Below, in pieces: positions 56,501 through 64,000 of a DNA stretch of 64,000 nt (within the stretch, counting starts at the first letter, position 1; each line of letters starts with the position of its first letter). The stretch spans positions 28,036,434 to 28,100,433 of the forward strand of contig JAJLRJ010000004.1 of assembly GCA_024195265.1 (NCBI GenBank). The letters run 5' to 3'. Origin of the DNA: Dendrophyllia cribrosa (Eukaryota; Cnidaria; Anthozoa; Scleractinia; Dendrophylliidae). The notes beneath the pieces are model-generated. The model saw only the letters and a program-made list of their open reading frames with translations, made no database searches and was not told the DNA's origin. Made by a program: the position numbers and the translations under genes.

Positions 56501-57027
56501 TTGGAGAGCGCCTTCTAAGTGATGAAACCTTAAGAACATTTCTAGTCGAAGTGGAGAAGATTCTAAATGATAGGCCGATCACACCTGTTTCAAGTGACCC
56601 GCAAGATTTAGAAGCACTAACGCCGAATCATATTCTCCTGTTGCGAAGAAATCCATGTTCTCCTCCAGATGTGTTTGATGAAGCAGATCAATTCAAAGCG
56701 AGATGGAAATTCGTTCACCTACTTGCAAACCAGTTTTGGCACAGATGGACCAAGGAATACTTACCGACGCTCCAGGAGCGGCAGAAGTGGCTACGCCAAC
56801 AGCCCAACTTTAAAGTAGGGGATTTGATCTTGATAGCAGACAAGAACACGCCTCGTGGGCAATGGCCAAAAGCATTGGTAAAGCAGGTACTTCCAGACAG
56901 CGAAGGCATTGTACGCCGAGTAGTCGTTAGAACAGCGGATGGAGTTTATCACAGAGACGTGCGAAAACTGTGTTTGTTGGAAGAGAAGTTACTAAGTTGC
57001 ATTGAAGAACAGGTGAACCAAGTGTGA
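50530..57027 (+). CDS. BEL/Pao gag-pol polyprotein, 2,165 residues
   Basis: The domain order is that of BEL/Pao. There is a charged coiled-coil N terminus (about 60-300) and a low-complexity Ser/Pro region. A DUF1759-type gag core follows (about 505-640, with VELMKFSGDPLEYAEFV). Next are Cys/His knuckles (CPQCSGPHGVWRC and CRVCLSEGHSAKNC, about 738-795) and a DUF1758 aspartic protease (FLDSGSDATF, about 903). The reverse transcriptase has TADIKRMFHQV and YVDD (about 1317), and RNase H has HHFADAS and FWTDSMIVLKY (about 1576). The integrase has an HHCC-type zinc region (HHMNGHVGS...CHVCRRQ). Its DDE core is GLDYFGP, SDNGSNF and the Glu of WERLIRS (about 1856, 1926, 1975). A C-terminal DUF5641-type segment has FWHRWTKEYLPTLQERQ. 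No stop or frameshift interrupts it, so it could be active. The ATG at 50530 is the first after the LTR. Confidence 0.97.
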   Translation: MTKKRRSATNASKGADRARSHVTQRKEKAAEPVKSSSMDTFRSDKNGGNGELLPSLPEGNVDMAFVDENPQDLNGVSRPSRVKVPSTWNEQEVNAEKAVQAKRQRAGHIGELRKRRNQVHELLASPDVEVKEVEESVARYEAAFHNFVCSHDNYLLYEDDEEKKEFMLDSYNNQRDMTLQLDILVNNWRAKRERMNRLPSESGFSLKSAKSDKSCASRNSVKEKKRLMEETRLEMHALQEKQELQREIEEVERRKAELSRKLELLDAKTKVKHAEIDLFIEQSVEDEGGDGMNDYLKEHYARGPTREDPSLQLDVNSATPISKSHPVKSHGAMSTSFVTPTSAQPQVPLSSTRETVRPPPIITLSSTPRMVAVASSKTCSDDLADAGLPPNSSKDNVTVSSVPHLVHQKISPEIVSAPGPLYTFADLTPIRNQSTPGTFTQSCSPQTTCLNAKSTEFYPGNTTQQATFPVVRHPWSSPQQRSSLQSQQSDAWITIAQAIKQGPSLPKVELMKFSGDPLEYAEFVTNFRDNIESQVSDESQRLTRLLAQCTGKAKEAIKSCVNLPIGYKYSEAWKTLHENFGQSHMIVEAHMKKLRDIQVRKADASTLMDLARRLEDARRVLTSMGSTYATRLDSEDVIVMLMRKLPDESLKRKWADRAGDLIKSKGQAEYIDFVRFIKRAAERINNRYGQELKLPPTNDRERKEPGKGKSDCSPRFTTLATQSEDSQQSSGTSSGIPQKCPQCSGPHGVWRCRIFRSSSLRDRLKTVRQHRLCRVCLSEGHSAKNCKRGFTCGKAGCRKDHHYLIHSDEGDSKENESQANAVQGARSNGVVDRSGTEPLNVSERTTAKVNPVPPPTVHGSTSSSSHPVTVSTTRAGRPRVCFKVVPVKISAQDGAKEIVTYAFLDSGSDATFCVESLVEELELMDMKPTTFTMTTVNCEEKRTGHEVQLNLESLDGDVKFQLDHVLTTSSLPVTPKHMATNEEIKKWSHLDDIILPETGDRKVTILIGSDRPDIIDKQLDKREGEHGQPSAVKTPLGWTVYGPIGNSADDQVHVSFTHTEQEILNAQLERMYDEEFSDTNRGLEEGMSIEDHKAKGIMDQSATLVNGHYQIKLPFRQEFPNLPDSLPTAEKRLTWLKRKMQRDPAFHAKYSSVVEKYGTEGSSRQVPDEEVPKLDPIWYLPHHAVWHPRKPEEPRVVFDCASKSGGTSLNEQLLRGPENTSTLIGVILRFRVEDIAVTADIKRMFHQVYVAPEDSGALCYLWWPNGDLSREPKTYQMLVHIFGAKSSPSVAGYALRKTAKDNKHDFPQEVVDTVFRDFYVDDLLKSFADSGEAVALSIQLQELLAKGGFQLTKWNSNCRDVLLAFPVEERAPHIKDLDLKSDSLPLDRALGIHWDVERDTVNFVFDKGQQPENRKGVLSSIATVYDPLGFASPLLLPGREINQELCKLKFSWNDKLPEELSVRWRRWREGLMSLQDFSIPRCFKPGSFGDVVRVELHHFADASQEHGYGTASYLRLVNDQGQIHCSFVMGKSRVRPLKGAVTVPKLELTAATLATRINKVVRKELEGRLKIDSITFWTDSMIVLKYIANESRRFVTFVANRVAAIREESEPSQWRHVRSELNPADYASRGIKASETKKLDIWKSGPAFLWKDKEEWPPQPEEVLDGLLESDEGVKREKITTGAAVVQKDFWSSMFERYSEWDRLRRIVAWLIRVICAFRMLVRPRPQTEDKGNLKRNVNRGPTLLAVPGGRLKHSDLQYDAKYPMILPGKHPVTEMIIRHYHHMNGHVGSYQVLAEIRQRFWIVRGVSSVKHVLRKCHVCRRQNAKLGEQVTAPLPVVRVSSDSHRIIYPFAAVGLDYFGPLYVKNGPNTRSRKNATLNKRYGCIFTCLRYRAVHIEVAEDLTTDSFINAVLRFVGRRGPPTVIYSDNGSNFRGAEVDVVRALQAWDQEKIQATLTQRGIEWKFNPPAASHQGGVWERLIRSVRRILYSLVGERLLSDETLRTFLVEVEKILNDRPITPVSSDPQDLEALTPNHILLLRRNPCSPPDVFDEADQFKARWKFVHLLANQFWHRWTKEYLPTLQERQKWLRQQPNFKVGDLILIADKNTPRGQWPKALVKQVLPDSEGIVRRVVVRTADGVYHRDVRKLCLLEEKLLSCIEEQVNQV

Positions 57028-57226
57028 GTCGTACCGGAGCAGTGACGTGCAGCAAGCTGCGTGCGAGCAATGAACAGACGTAGATGTTGTTTTAAAAGAG
57101 ACACTAAGGAGACACTAAGGATAATTGAACATTGTTTGAGACTGTTTTGAGTATAGAGACTTTGATAGATCGATTTCGCGATCTAGTGTTGTTGTTTAGT
57201 TTAGAAAGACTCCCCTATCGTCTTTC

Positions 57227-57237
57227 GGGGGGGAGCG
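57227..57237 (+). promoter_or_regulatory. Polypurine tract of the BEL/Pao element
   Basis: G7-AG-CG directly before the 3' LTR, the expected place for plus-strand priming. Confidence 0.6.
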
Positions 57238-57476
57238 TGTAAGGTTCATTTTGTGATTGTTATATGAAGTAGTTACGTGGAAGGTTCATTTTGTGATTGT
57301 TATACGAAGTAGTTTTAGATACCGCCATGTGACTTCAATGGCGAACGTGTTTCAGGCATAATATTTTCGAATCGTTCAGAGATGTAAACATGCAGAGAGC
57401 AATACACAGACACTTTGGACGAATGTGTTGTTTTATGCCTAAGTTTAAAAGTAGCCCAGTGTAACTGGCCCTTACA
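57238..57476 (+). repeat. BEL/Pao 3' LTR, 239 bp
   Basis: TGTAAGG...CCCTTACA, matching 50268-50506 apart from one base. Followed by the TGTCT duplication at 57477-57481. Confidence 0.95.
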
Positions 57477-57645
57477 TGTCTCCTATAGGAGATTGCTTTG
57501 ACACCTACTTTTGTACTGGCTTATCAGATCTTCGACTTCCACACTGCATGAAGCAAGCATGGGCACTTTTGATCTTTCTATTCTCCATTGGAATAAGATG
57601 CACACGGACGTGTCCTTTTTCCTTTCTTGGTCGTCTACGACAAAC

Positions 57646-57660
57646 TGGATTGGACGTTAC
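57646..57660. repeat. 15 bp flanking repeat, left
   Basis: TGGATTGGACGTTAC occurs here and at 61785-61799, at the two ends of the palindromic Penelope-like insertion. This is a likely target-site duplication. Confidence 0.8.
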
Positions 57661-57730
57661 ACGAGAATTTAGTTTTATCGACTGAGTCGATAAGGTAAAT
57701 TGACCACCGTAAAAAGATTCAAATAGCTGA

Positions 57731-57757
57731 CGTTTCGAGCGCTAGCCCTTCGTCGGA
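57731..57757 (-). ncRNA. Hammerhead-like core, left copy
   Basis: Minus-strand CCGACGA, a short stem (GGGC / GCTC around TAGC) and GAAACGTC. It mirrors 61628-61656. The first core U is replaced by C, so activity is doubtful. Confidence 0.35.
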
Positions 57758-57854
57758 GCGAATCAAGGAATTGTGGGTAGTGTGTGGTTTTATATAGTAA
57801 GCGGTGGAGCTACGCTATTGGTGGAAGTTTGGTGACGTGAAAAACAAATGTAGA

Positions 57855-59945
57855 TTAGTTGAATGAAAAGCGTTCGTTGATTCCGTGGGGTTTGAGAGTG
57901 CCGATTTGAAAGATGATTTTTTGTTCTAGGTTTTTACGGCTTTCTGTGTTACCCTGGTGTAGGGAAAGGCCGCAGATTGTCATGTGTTGTTTAGAATGGT
58001 TAGTAAGATTAAAATGGCGCGCGACTGGTTTGGATGCGTCTTTGTCATTTTTTTCAACGTCTCGGAGATGTTCACGAAAACGGTCGCCCAGTCTCCTCCC
58101 TGTTTCGCCAATGTATATCTTTTTGCAAAAAGTACATGTTATGCAGTAGATAACATTTACGGAGGTGCATGTAAAACGATCAGTGATTTTAATAGATCGT
58201 TTGGGTCCTGTTATTTTGTCCGCGTTGTGAATGAAAGGACAAGTGTTACATCGTGTGCGTGTGCATTTGAAAGTTCCCGGTACATCGTCAGATTTCAGTG
58301 CGCTCGTAACTAGAAAGTTGCCTATGTTTTTGTCACGTTTGAATGAAATTAGTGGGGGTTGTGAAAAAATTCTGCCAGTTTCGGGGTCGTTTTGGAGTAA
58401 TTTGAAATTTTTTAAAATGATGCTTTTGACTGTGTTGTTGTGTGGGTGGAAAGTGAGGGTGAATGGAATTCTCTCGTTCTCTTCCATCTGTGGCATTTGT
58501 AGTGCTGATTGTCTGTCGATCTGTTGTGCACGTTGTTGGCCCGTATTAACAACAGAGTCAGGGTACCCACGTTTCTTGAAAAACTGGCACATTTCTTCTG
58601 ATTTGTTGGAAAAATCAGAGTCATCACTACATAGACGTCGAAGTCTGAGAAATTGAGAATACGGAATGGCGTTTTTAACGTGCGATGGATGTGAGGATGA
58701 ATGTAACAGATAACTGTGGGAATCTGTAGGTTTGTAGTGCACACTTGTGGATAAACTGTTACCGTTGATTGAAATATTAATGTCAAGAAAAGCGACTGAG
58801 GTTTCGGAAATTTCCCAGGTATATTTTAGAGCTGGATGAAAAGTATTGACAGAAGTTATGAATTGATTAAGTTCCTCTTTACTGGAAGAGGTAGCGCCAA
58901 TGCAATCATCGATGTAGCGGCCGTAGAGTTCGGGTTTGGTTCCGTGGTACTGATTAAAAAATTTGTCTTCGATGTGGCCTACAAAAAGGTTAGCGTAGCT
59001 TGGTCCCATTTTGGTGCCCATGGCGACTCCATTTACTTGTTTGTAGTAGTTTTGGGAAAATGAAAAACAGTTAAGTGTCAAAACTAATTCGGCCAAGCGG
59101 AGCAGTGTTTCTGAGCTTGGGTTTTGAATGGAGCGCTGGTCGAAAAAATATTTTAGTGCTTGAAGTCCTTCGTCATTGGGGATGACGGTATATAAAGAGG
59201 TAATGTCCATAGTGAAAATTAATTTGTTTTCGCTGGGAAAACTGAAATCCCGGAAAATTTCGAGTGCGTGATTGGTGTCCTTAATGTACGAGGGTAGTGA
59301 TTTGACAATGGGGGCCATGATTTTGTCTAAATAGCTAGAAATTAGTTCGGTAGGACAGCTACAAGCGGAAACAATTGGTCGGCCCGGATTGTTTGGTTTA
59401 TGAATTTTAGGTTTGAAATAAACGCGTGAGGTTCTAGGAGTAGTGATGATGAGATTGTTGGCGGTAACTGGTAATTGTTGTTTAGTAATGAGGTCTTGGA
59501 TAGTTTCTTTGACAATTTTTTGGTTGGTAGAAGTGAGATCTTTATCAACTTTGGCATAGAAAGCGGTGTCAGAAAGTTGCCGAAAAGCCTCTTGTCGGTA
59601 AAGGTCGGTCCGCCAAACAACTACCGCCCCGCCTTTGTCGGCCGCTTTGATAACAATGTCGCGTCGTTTGCTAAGACTTTTGAGCGCTGCCCATTCTCCT
59701 GTTGAAAGGTTGGAAATTTTGGTGTGGCGGTTAAATTTAAGTTTTTGGACATCGTGACGACATTTTTTGATGAAAAAATCTAGAGAAGAAAACTGGCCCT
59801 CTGGGGGAGTCCATTTTGATTTGCGAACGTTGAGTGTTTCAAAAACATCTTTTTCCGAGGTGTTAGAATTGTCTTCTTTGTCGTGGAAAAAAGCTCTTAA
59901 TTGCACGCGGCGAAGGAATTTTTCAACATCTTGTTTGACTGAAAA
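57855..59945 (-). CDS. Penelope-like reverse transcriptase / GIY-YIG protein, left copy (5' partial)
   Basis: The frame is open from the palindrome junction (about 59945) to the stop at 57855, over 690 codons, with no internal break. Order of motifs: ADKGGAVVVWRTDLYRQEAF, KIHKPNNPGRPIVSACSCPT, DITSLYTVIPNDEGL, GVAMGTKMGPSYANLFVG, YIDDCIGATS (catalytic YxDD), AFLDINISINGN and HPSHVKNAIPYSQ. Then follow CTRTRCNTCPF and the GIY-YIG domain with YCITC..CKKIYIGETGRRL and DRFREHL, ending GINERFSFN. The start codon is lost at the junction; a GTG at 59906 is not a credible start. The enzyme class primes reverse transcription at nicked target DNA. Confidence 0.9.
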   Translation of the reverse strand, partial: FSVKQDVEKFLRRVQLRAFFHDKEDNSNTSEKDVFETLNVRKSKWTPPEGQFSSLDFFIKKCRHDVQKLKFNRHTKISNLSTGEWAALKSLSKRRDIVIKAADKGGAVVVWRTDLYRQEAFRQLSDTAFYAKVDKDLTSTNQKIVKETIQDLITKQQLPVTANNLIITTPRTSRVYFKPKIHKPNNPGRPIVSACSCPTELISSYLDKIMAPIVKSLPSYIKDTNHALEIFRDFSFPSENKLIFTMDITSLYTVIPNDEGLQALKYFFDQRSIQNPSSETLLRLAELVLTLNCFSFSQNYYKQVNGVAMGTKMGPSYANLFVGHIEDKFFNQYHGTKPELYGRYIDDCIGATSSSKEELNQFITSVNTFHPALKYTWEISETSVAFLDINISINGNSLSTSVHYKPTDSHSYLLHSSSHPSHVKNAIPYSQFLRLRRLCSDDSDFSNKSEEMCQFFKKRGYPDSVVNTGQQRAQQIDRQSALQMPQMEENERIPFTLTFHPHNNTVKSIILKNFKLLQNDPETGRIFSQPPLISFKRDKNIGNFLVTSALKSDDVPGTFKCTRTRCNTCPFIHNADKITGPKRSIKITDRFTCTSVNVIYCITCTFCKKIYIGETGRRLGDRFREHLRDVEKNDKDASKPVARHFNLTNHSKQHMTICGLSLHQGNTESRKNLEQKIIFQIGTLKPHGINERFSFN

Positions 59946-59975
59946 TTTATTTCAAAATTATAGTAAAAATTATAG

Positions 59976-61530
59976 TAAAATTCATAAACCAAACAATCCG
60001 GGCCGACCAATTGTTTCCGCTTGTAGCTGTCCTACCGAACTAATTTCTAGCTATTTAGACAAAATCATGGCCCCCATTGTCAAATCACTACCCTCGTACA
60101 TTAAGGACACCAATCACGCACTCGAAATTTTCCGGGATTTCAGTTTTCCCAGCGAAAACAAATTAATTTTCACTATGGACATTACCTCTTTATATACCGT
60201 CATCCCCAATGACGAAGGACTTCAAGCACTAAAATATTTTTTCGACCAGCACTCCATTCAAAACCCAAGCTCAGAAACACTGCTCCGCTTGGCCGAATTA
60301 GTTTTGACACTTAACTGTTTTTCATTTTCCCAAAACTACTACAAACAAGTAAATGGAGTCGCCATGGGCACCAAAATGGGACCAAGCTACGCTAACCTTT
60401 TTGTAGGCCACATCGAAGACAAATTTTTTAATCAGTACCACGGAACCAAACCCGAACTCTACGGCCGCTACATCGATGATTGCATTGGCGCTACCTCTTC
60501 CAGTAAAGAGGAACTTAATCAATTCATAACTTCTGTCAATACTTTTCATCCAGCTCTAAAATATACCTGGGAAATTTCCGAAACCTCAGTCGCTTTTCTT
60601 GACATTAATATTTCAATCAACGGTAACAGTTTATCCACAAGTGTGCACTACAAACCTACAGATTCCCACAGTTATCTGTTACATTCATCCTCACATCCAT
60701 CGCACGTTAAAAACGCCATTCCGTATTCTCAATTTCTCAGACTTCGACGTCTATGTAGTGATGACTCTGATTTTTCCAACAAATCAGAAGAAATGTGCCA
60801 GTTTTTCAAGAAACGTGGGTACCCTGACTCTGTTGTTAATACGGGCCAACAACGTGCACAACAGATCGACAGACAATCAGCACTACAAATGCCACAGATG
60901 GAAGAGAACGAGAGAATTCCATTCACCCTCACTTTCCACCCACACAACAACACAGTCAAAAGCATCATTTTAAAAAATTTCAAATTACTCCAAAACGACC
61001 CCGAAACTGGCAGAATTTTTTCACAACCCCCACTAATTTCATTCAAACGTGACAAAAACATAGGCAACTTTCTAGTTACGAGCGCACTGAAATCTGACGA
61101 TGTACCGGGAACTTTCAAATGCACACGCACACGATGTAACACTTGTCCTTTCATTCACAACGCGGACAAAATAACAGGACCCAAACGATCTATTAAAATC
61201 ACTGATCGTTTTACATGCACCTCCGTAAATGTTATCTACTGCATAACATGTACTTTTTGCAAAAAGATATACATTGGCGAAACAGGGAGGAGACTGGGCG
61301 ACCGTTTTCGTGAACATCTCCGAGACGTTGAAAAAAATGACAAAGACGCATCCAAACCAGTCGCGCGCCATTTTAATCTTACTAACCATTCTAAACAACA
61401 CATGACAATCTGCGGCCTTTCCCTACACCAGGGTAACACAGAAAGCCGTAAAAACCTAGAACAAAAAATCATCTTTCAAATCGGCACTCTCAAACCCCAC
61501 GGAATCAACGAACGCTTTTCATTCAACTAA
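59976..61530 (+). CDS. Penelope-like reverse transcriptase / GIY-YIG protein, right copy (5' truncated)
   Basis: Identical to the left copy from KIHKPNNPGRP onward except for one residue seen (His for Arg in DQHSIQ). The open frame continues upstream to 59767, but that part is the antisense of the left copy and is not element coding sequence. The fingers part of the reverse transcriptase is therefore missing, so the copy alone could not be functional. Confidence 0.88.
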
Positions 61531-61627
61531 TCTACATTTGTTTTTCACGTCACCAAACTTCCACCAATAGCGTAGCTCCACCGCTTACTATATAAAACCA
61601 CACACTACCCACAATTCCTTGATTCGC

Positions 61628-61656
61628 TCCGACGAAGGGCTAGCGCTCGAAACGTC
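61628..61656 (+). ncRNA. Hammerhead-like core, right copy
   Basis: CCGACGA, short stem, GAAACGTC, the mirror of 57731-57757. Confidence 0.35.
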
Positions 61657-61784
61657 AGCTATTTGAATCTTTTTACGGTGGTCAATTTACCTTATCGACT
61701 CAGTCGATAAAACTAAATTCTCGTGTTTCATCCCCCCACCGACGCAGCACCACAGTTTCTCTAGAAACTAACCCCATTCATTTG

Positions 61785-61799
61785 TGGATTGGACGTTAC
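61785..61799. repeat. 15 bp flanking repeat, right
   Basis: TGGATTGGACGTTAC, same as 57646-57660. Confidence 0.8.
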
Positions 61800-61826
61800 C
61801 CTATCCCGGGGCACATGTCTATATAC

Positions 61827-63957
61827 TATGGCGCGTTTTCAGGGTCAAAATTAAGTGTATAGTTACGACACAAATTGAATTGCCAAATAAATTGTTAACG
61901 TACGTGATGATTTCTGTTAATGGCCTCTGTTGACTTGCTGTCTTGCAATGGAATGGTTTTGTTGCGTCATGACTTTCAAATGTGCACTTCTTACTCGAGT
62001 TTATTTGAGAATGGGTTACGCGCATGCATTATTACTTTTGAAATCTCTTTGCATGCTGACTTGCGAATGCGCTTGTGTGATGCAATTCCTCCAACATGAA
62101 AACGTATGCATTATTACTTTTTGAAATCTCTTTGCATGCTGACTTGCGAGTGTGCTTGTGTGATGCAATTCCCCCAACATGAAACGTATGCATTATTACT
62201 TTTGCGAGTAAAAACGCGACATGTAATGACTTTTGAATTAACTTTCGTCTCACCGCAATGACTTGCGAATTTTCAACCAGGCACTACCTACCCTACAGGG
62301 CGCGGAAAGAGTCAGTGTCTTTAGGTCAAACCCCCCCCCCCCCCCCATTCCCCGCCGCCCCTCCTTAACGTCCACTTAGAATTTTCAACGTCCCGACGTC
62401 GCCTGGAGTGACTTTTTATTATCGTTTGCGGTCCTTTGCAGATTTCACGTTTGTTTTTTAATAGTCGGGTGAATACAGTTTGCGAGACTACTGATGTGTG
62501 AAACAACAAACATTATTGGTGACATGTTTCTTTGTGATTAAAGCGAACATGAGAACGTTGACATGTGTGGCACTTCTAGGATTAAAAACTAACAATTTCA
62601 TACTTGCTCCAAATGCCCCGCCGGCTAACGTCCAAATCTCGACTCTCCCTACCCCCTCCAAAACAGGCCTGAATAGCGCTATAGCCGTCACGTTGTAAGT
62701 GTCGCAAGTCGCTTTAATACTCAAGTTCTTTTTCCGATTTACTTCAAGCTTCGTCGCGTCGTATGGAATGGATCCCAATTTGTTAAGGGAATGTGCCCAA
62801 CGACTAATTGAAACAGCCGATTTTATTCGCGGTGCAGGAGTTAGTCGCGGATCCGCTTCATCATCAAGCGCCCCTGCGTGGGTTTCTCCTTTCGTGGAGA
62901 TACACTTTATGATACCTCCAACCGTGACTTTGGAGTTTCATTTTGTGTAGATCACACTTGCGTTTTCCTGTTTCTGAAAAGCGCCTTCACTCGCTTACTG
63001 CCACAAATCGTGACTTTGTGAGTTCTCCCATTTCCGGGGAACAAGTTAATGGAACCTCAAATCATGACTTTGCGGTTTCAATTCGTGACAAAAACACTAA
63101 TCGTGACTCCGTGATTGATCCTGATTCTGACGATCACCAGAACACTCGTGGTGCCACAAATCGTGACTTTGTTGTCCTCCGTTTCTGAAGATAACCAACC
63201 GACGTCTAATGCGTTTTTTTTTCACATCAGTACCGAAACATGTTTAGAGTAAACACGTTTCAATGAAACACGTTTCCCGTTATCATGTTTGCAATTTCAT
63301 TGTTCACATTAGTTGTTAATTTCAAAACACGTTCACGCCTGCTTCTATAATTTATGCTGTTTTACAAAACATTCATAAGCTTGCATGCGTGACGCCTGCC
63401 GCCACTTTTTATTTTCGACCCAAAGACACTGAGGAGGAGGTTGGTATGTGACCTATTTTCCAGACTCTTTCCGCGCCCTGTAGGGTAGGTAGCGCCTGGT
63501 TGAAAATTTGCAAGTCATTGCGGTGAGACGAAAGTTAATTCAAAAGTCATTGCATGTCGGTCCATGTCGCGTTTCTACTCGCAAAAGTAATAATGCAAAC
63601 GTTTCATGTTGGGGGAGTTGCATCACACAAGCGCATTCGCAAGTCAGCATGCAAAGAGATTTCAAAAGTAATAATGCATACGTTTTATGTTGGGGGAATT
63701 GCATTACACAAACGCATTCGCAAGTCAACATGCAAAGAGATTTCAAAAGTAATAATGCATGCGCGTAACCCATTCTCAAATAAACTCGAGTAAGAAGTGC
63801 ACATTTGAAAGTCATGACGCAACAAAACCATTCCATTGCAAGACAGCAAGTCAACAGAGGCCATTAACAGAAATCATCACGTACGTTAACAATTTATTTG
63901 GCAATTCAATTTGTGTCGTAACTATACACTTAATTTTGACCATGAAAACGCGCCATA
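61827..63957. mobile_element. Foldback element, 2.13 kb
   Basis: Outer ends are TATGGCGCGTTTTCAGGGTC and its near complement. Arms are about 61827-62328 and 63418-63957; the right arm has a small extra insertion near 63430-63465. Each arm holds two to three copies of an about 80 bp unit with GCATTATTACTTTTGAAATC. The centre (62329-63417) is not repeated. No transposase was recognised. Confidence 0.85.
62329..63417 (+). other. Unique centre of the foldback element
   Basis: It starts with a poly-C run. A frame at 62699-62950 contains MDPNLLRECAQRLIETADFI (from about 62765) and then a Ser-rich stretch; I do not recognise it. Downstream, AATCGTGACTTTG-like words recur five times (about 62920, 63005, 63060, 63100, 63157) at uneven spacing. 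This may be captured sequence or an eroded coding part. Confidence 0.4.
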
Positions 63958-64000
63958 ATAAACAAACTTGGTCAGAATTGTTGTGACACTTAACCTTTTC

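Larger units (their letters stand above)
50268..57476 (+). mobile_element. Complete BEL/Pao LTR retrotransposon, 7.2 kb
   Basis: Two nearly identical LTRs, a single uninterrupted gag-pol frame and a 5 bp target duplication make this a complete, young insertion. A purine-rich tract, GGGGGGGAGCG (57227-57237), precedes the 3' LTR. No canonical TGG primer-binding site follows the 5' LTR: only 23 bases separate LTR and start codon. There is no envelope-like frame. The adjacent palindromic Penelope-like insertion begins about 170 bp further right. Confidence 0.96.
57659..61784. mobile_element. Penelope-like retroelement 2, palindromic insertion
   Basis: Two 5'-truncated copies lie tail-outward. 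Left arm 57659-59409 and right arm 59976-61726 are reverse complements over 1,751 bp with no net indel (paired positions sum to 119385) and one difference noticed (59134 C against 60251 A). The 566 bp spacer is the further 5' part of the left copy plus a short AT-rich junction. The right end has 58 extra bases (61727-61784, with ACCGACGCAGCACCACAG) that the left end lacks. The same terminal sequence occurs in the relic near 14665-14710. Confidence 0.9.

Noticed and set aside
50598..56909. Minus-strand frames in the BEL/Pao element
   Set aside because: All are antisense to the gag-pol frame, with no domain.
58231..58656. Frames antisense to the Penelope-like genes (also 57913-58313 and 60729-61472)
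   Set aside because: They are shadows of the true reading frames, mirrored in both arms.
59767..59975. N-terminal extension of the right Penelope-like copy
   Set aside because: This stretch is the antisense of the left copy and only happens to stay open.
1..64000. tRNA or rRNA genes
   Set aside because: A few GGTTCAAATC-like words were seen, but no cloverleaf could be built around them by eye.

Overview
The window is nuclear DNA of an animal, most likely a cnidarian and probably an anthozoan such as a reef coral. The grounds are spliced minus-strand genes with GT-AG introns, AT-rich non-coding DNA, Penelope-like elements with GIY-YIG endonuclease domains, a BEL/Pao retrotransposon, and many short inverted-repeat elements of the kind common in coral genomes. 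The species cannot be fixed from the sequence alone. There is no sign of bacterial operons.

Two host genes are supported. Both encode CAT-type cationic amino acid transporters (SLC7A1-4 branch of the APC superfamily) and lie head to tail on the minus strand. Gene A (11633 down to 5018) joins one large exon to a small last exon across a 4.7 kb intron and predicts 631 residues. Gene B (41011 down to 25938) has three coding exons, including a 12 kb last intron, and predicts 618 residues. The last intron has the same position and phase in both genes. Gene B has an extra intron that gene A lacks, and a decayed copy of the end of its first coding exon lies inside that intron.

Most of the rest is mobile DNA. 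The last intron of gene B holds, antisense to the host gene, a 7.5 kb element with terminal inverted repeats (30322-37824). It encodes a protein of about 1,600 residues: two Cys/His modules, a possible RNase H-like transposase core, a FEN1/XPG-family nuclease with all its acidic motifs, and a Cys-rich tail. It may belong to the XPG-nuclease lineage of the Academ superfamily (AcademX). One extra A in a run of seven breaks the frame inside the nuclease. A damaged Penelope-like element (16197-22825) carries an inverted copy of its own 3' tail, and that copy is split by a 3.1 kb foldback element with a TTAA duplication. A second Penelope-like insertion (57659-61784) is a near-perfect palindrome with 1,751 bp arms and a 15 bp flanking repeat. 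Just upstream is a complete, apparently young BEL/Pao element (50268-57476) with a 2,165-residue open frame, 239 bp LTRs and a 5 bp duplication. A foldback element (61827-63957), a degenerate Ty3/Gypsy-like gag (41903-43190), about fifteen MITE-like palindromes and several tandem arrays fill the remainder.

The interplay is between transposons and a transporter gene pair. The introns and flanks of the transporters act as insertion sites, and nesting gives a relative order of events. The long intergenic stretches at 1-5017, 11.6-13.4 kb, 24-25.9 kb and 43.2-46.3 kb contain nothing I could recognise as a gene.
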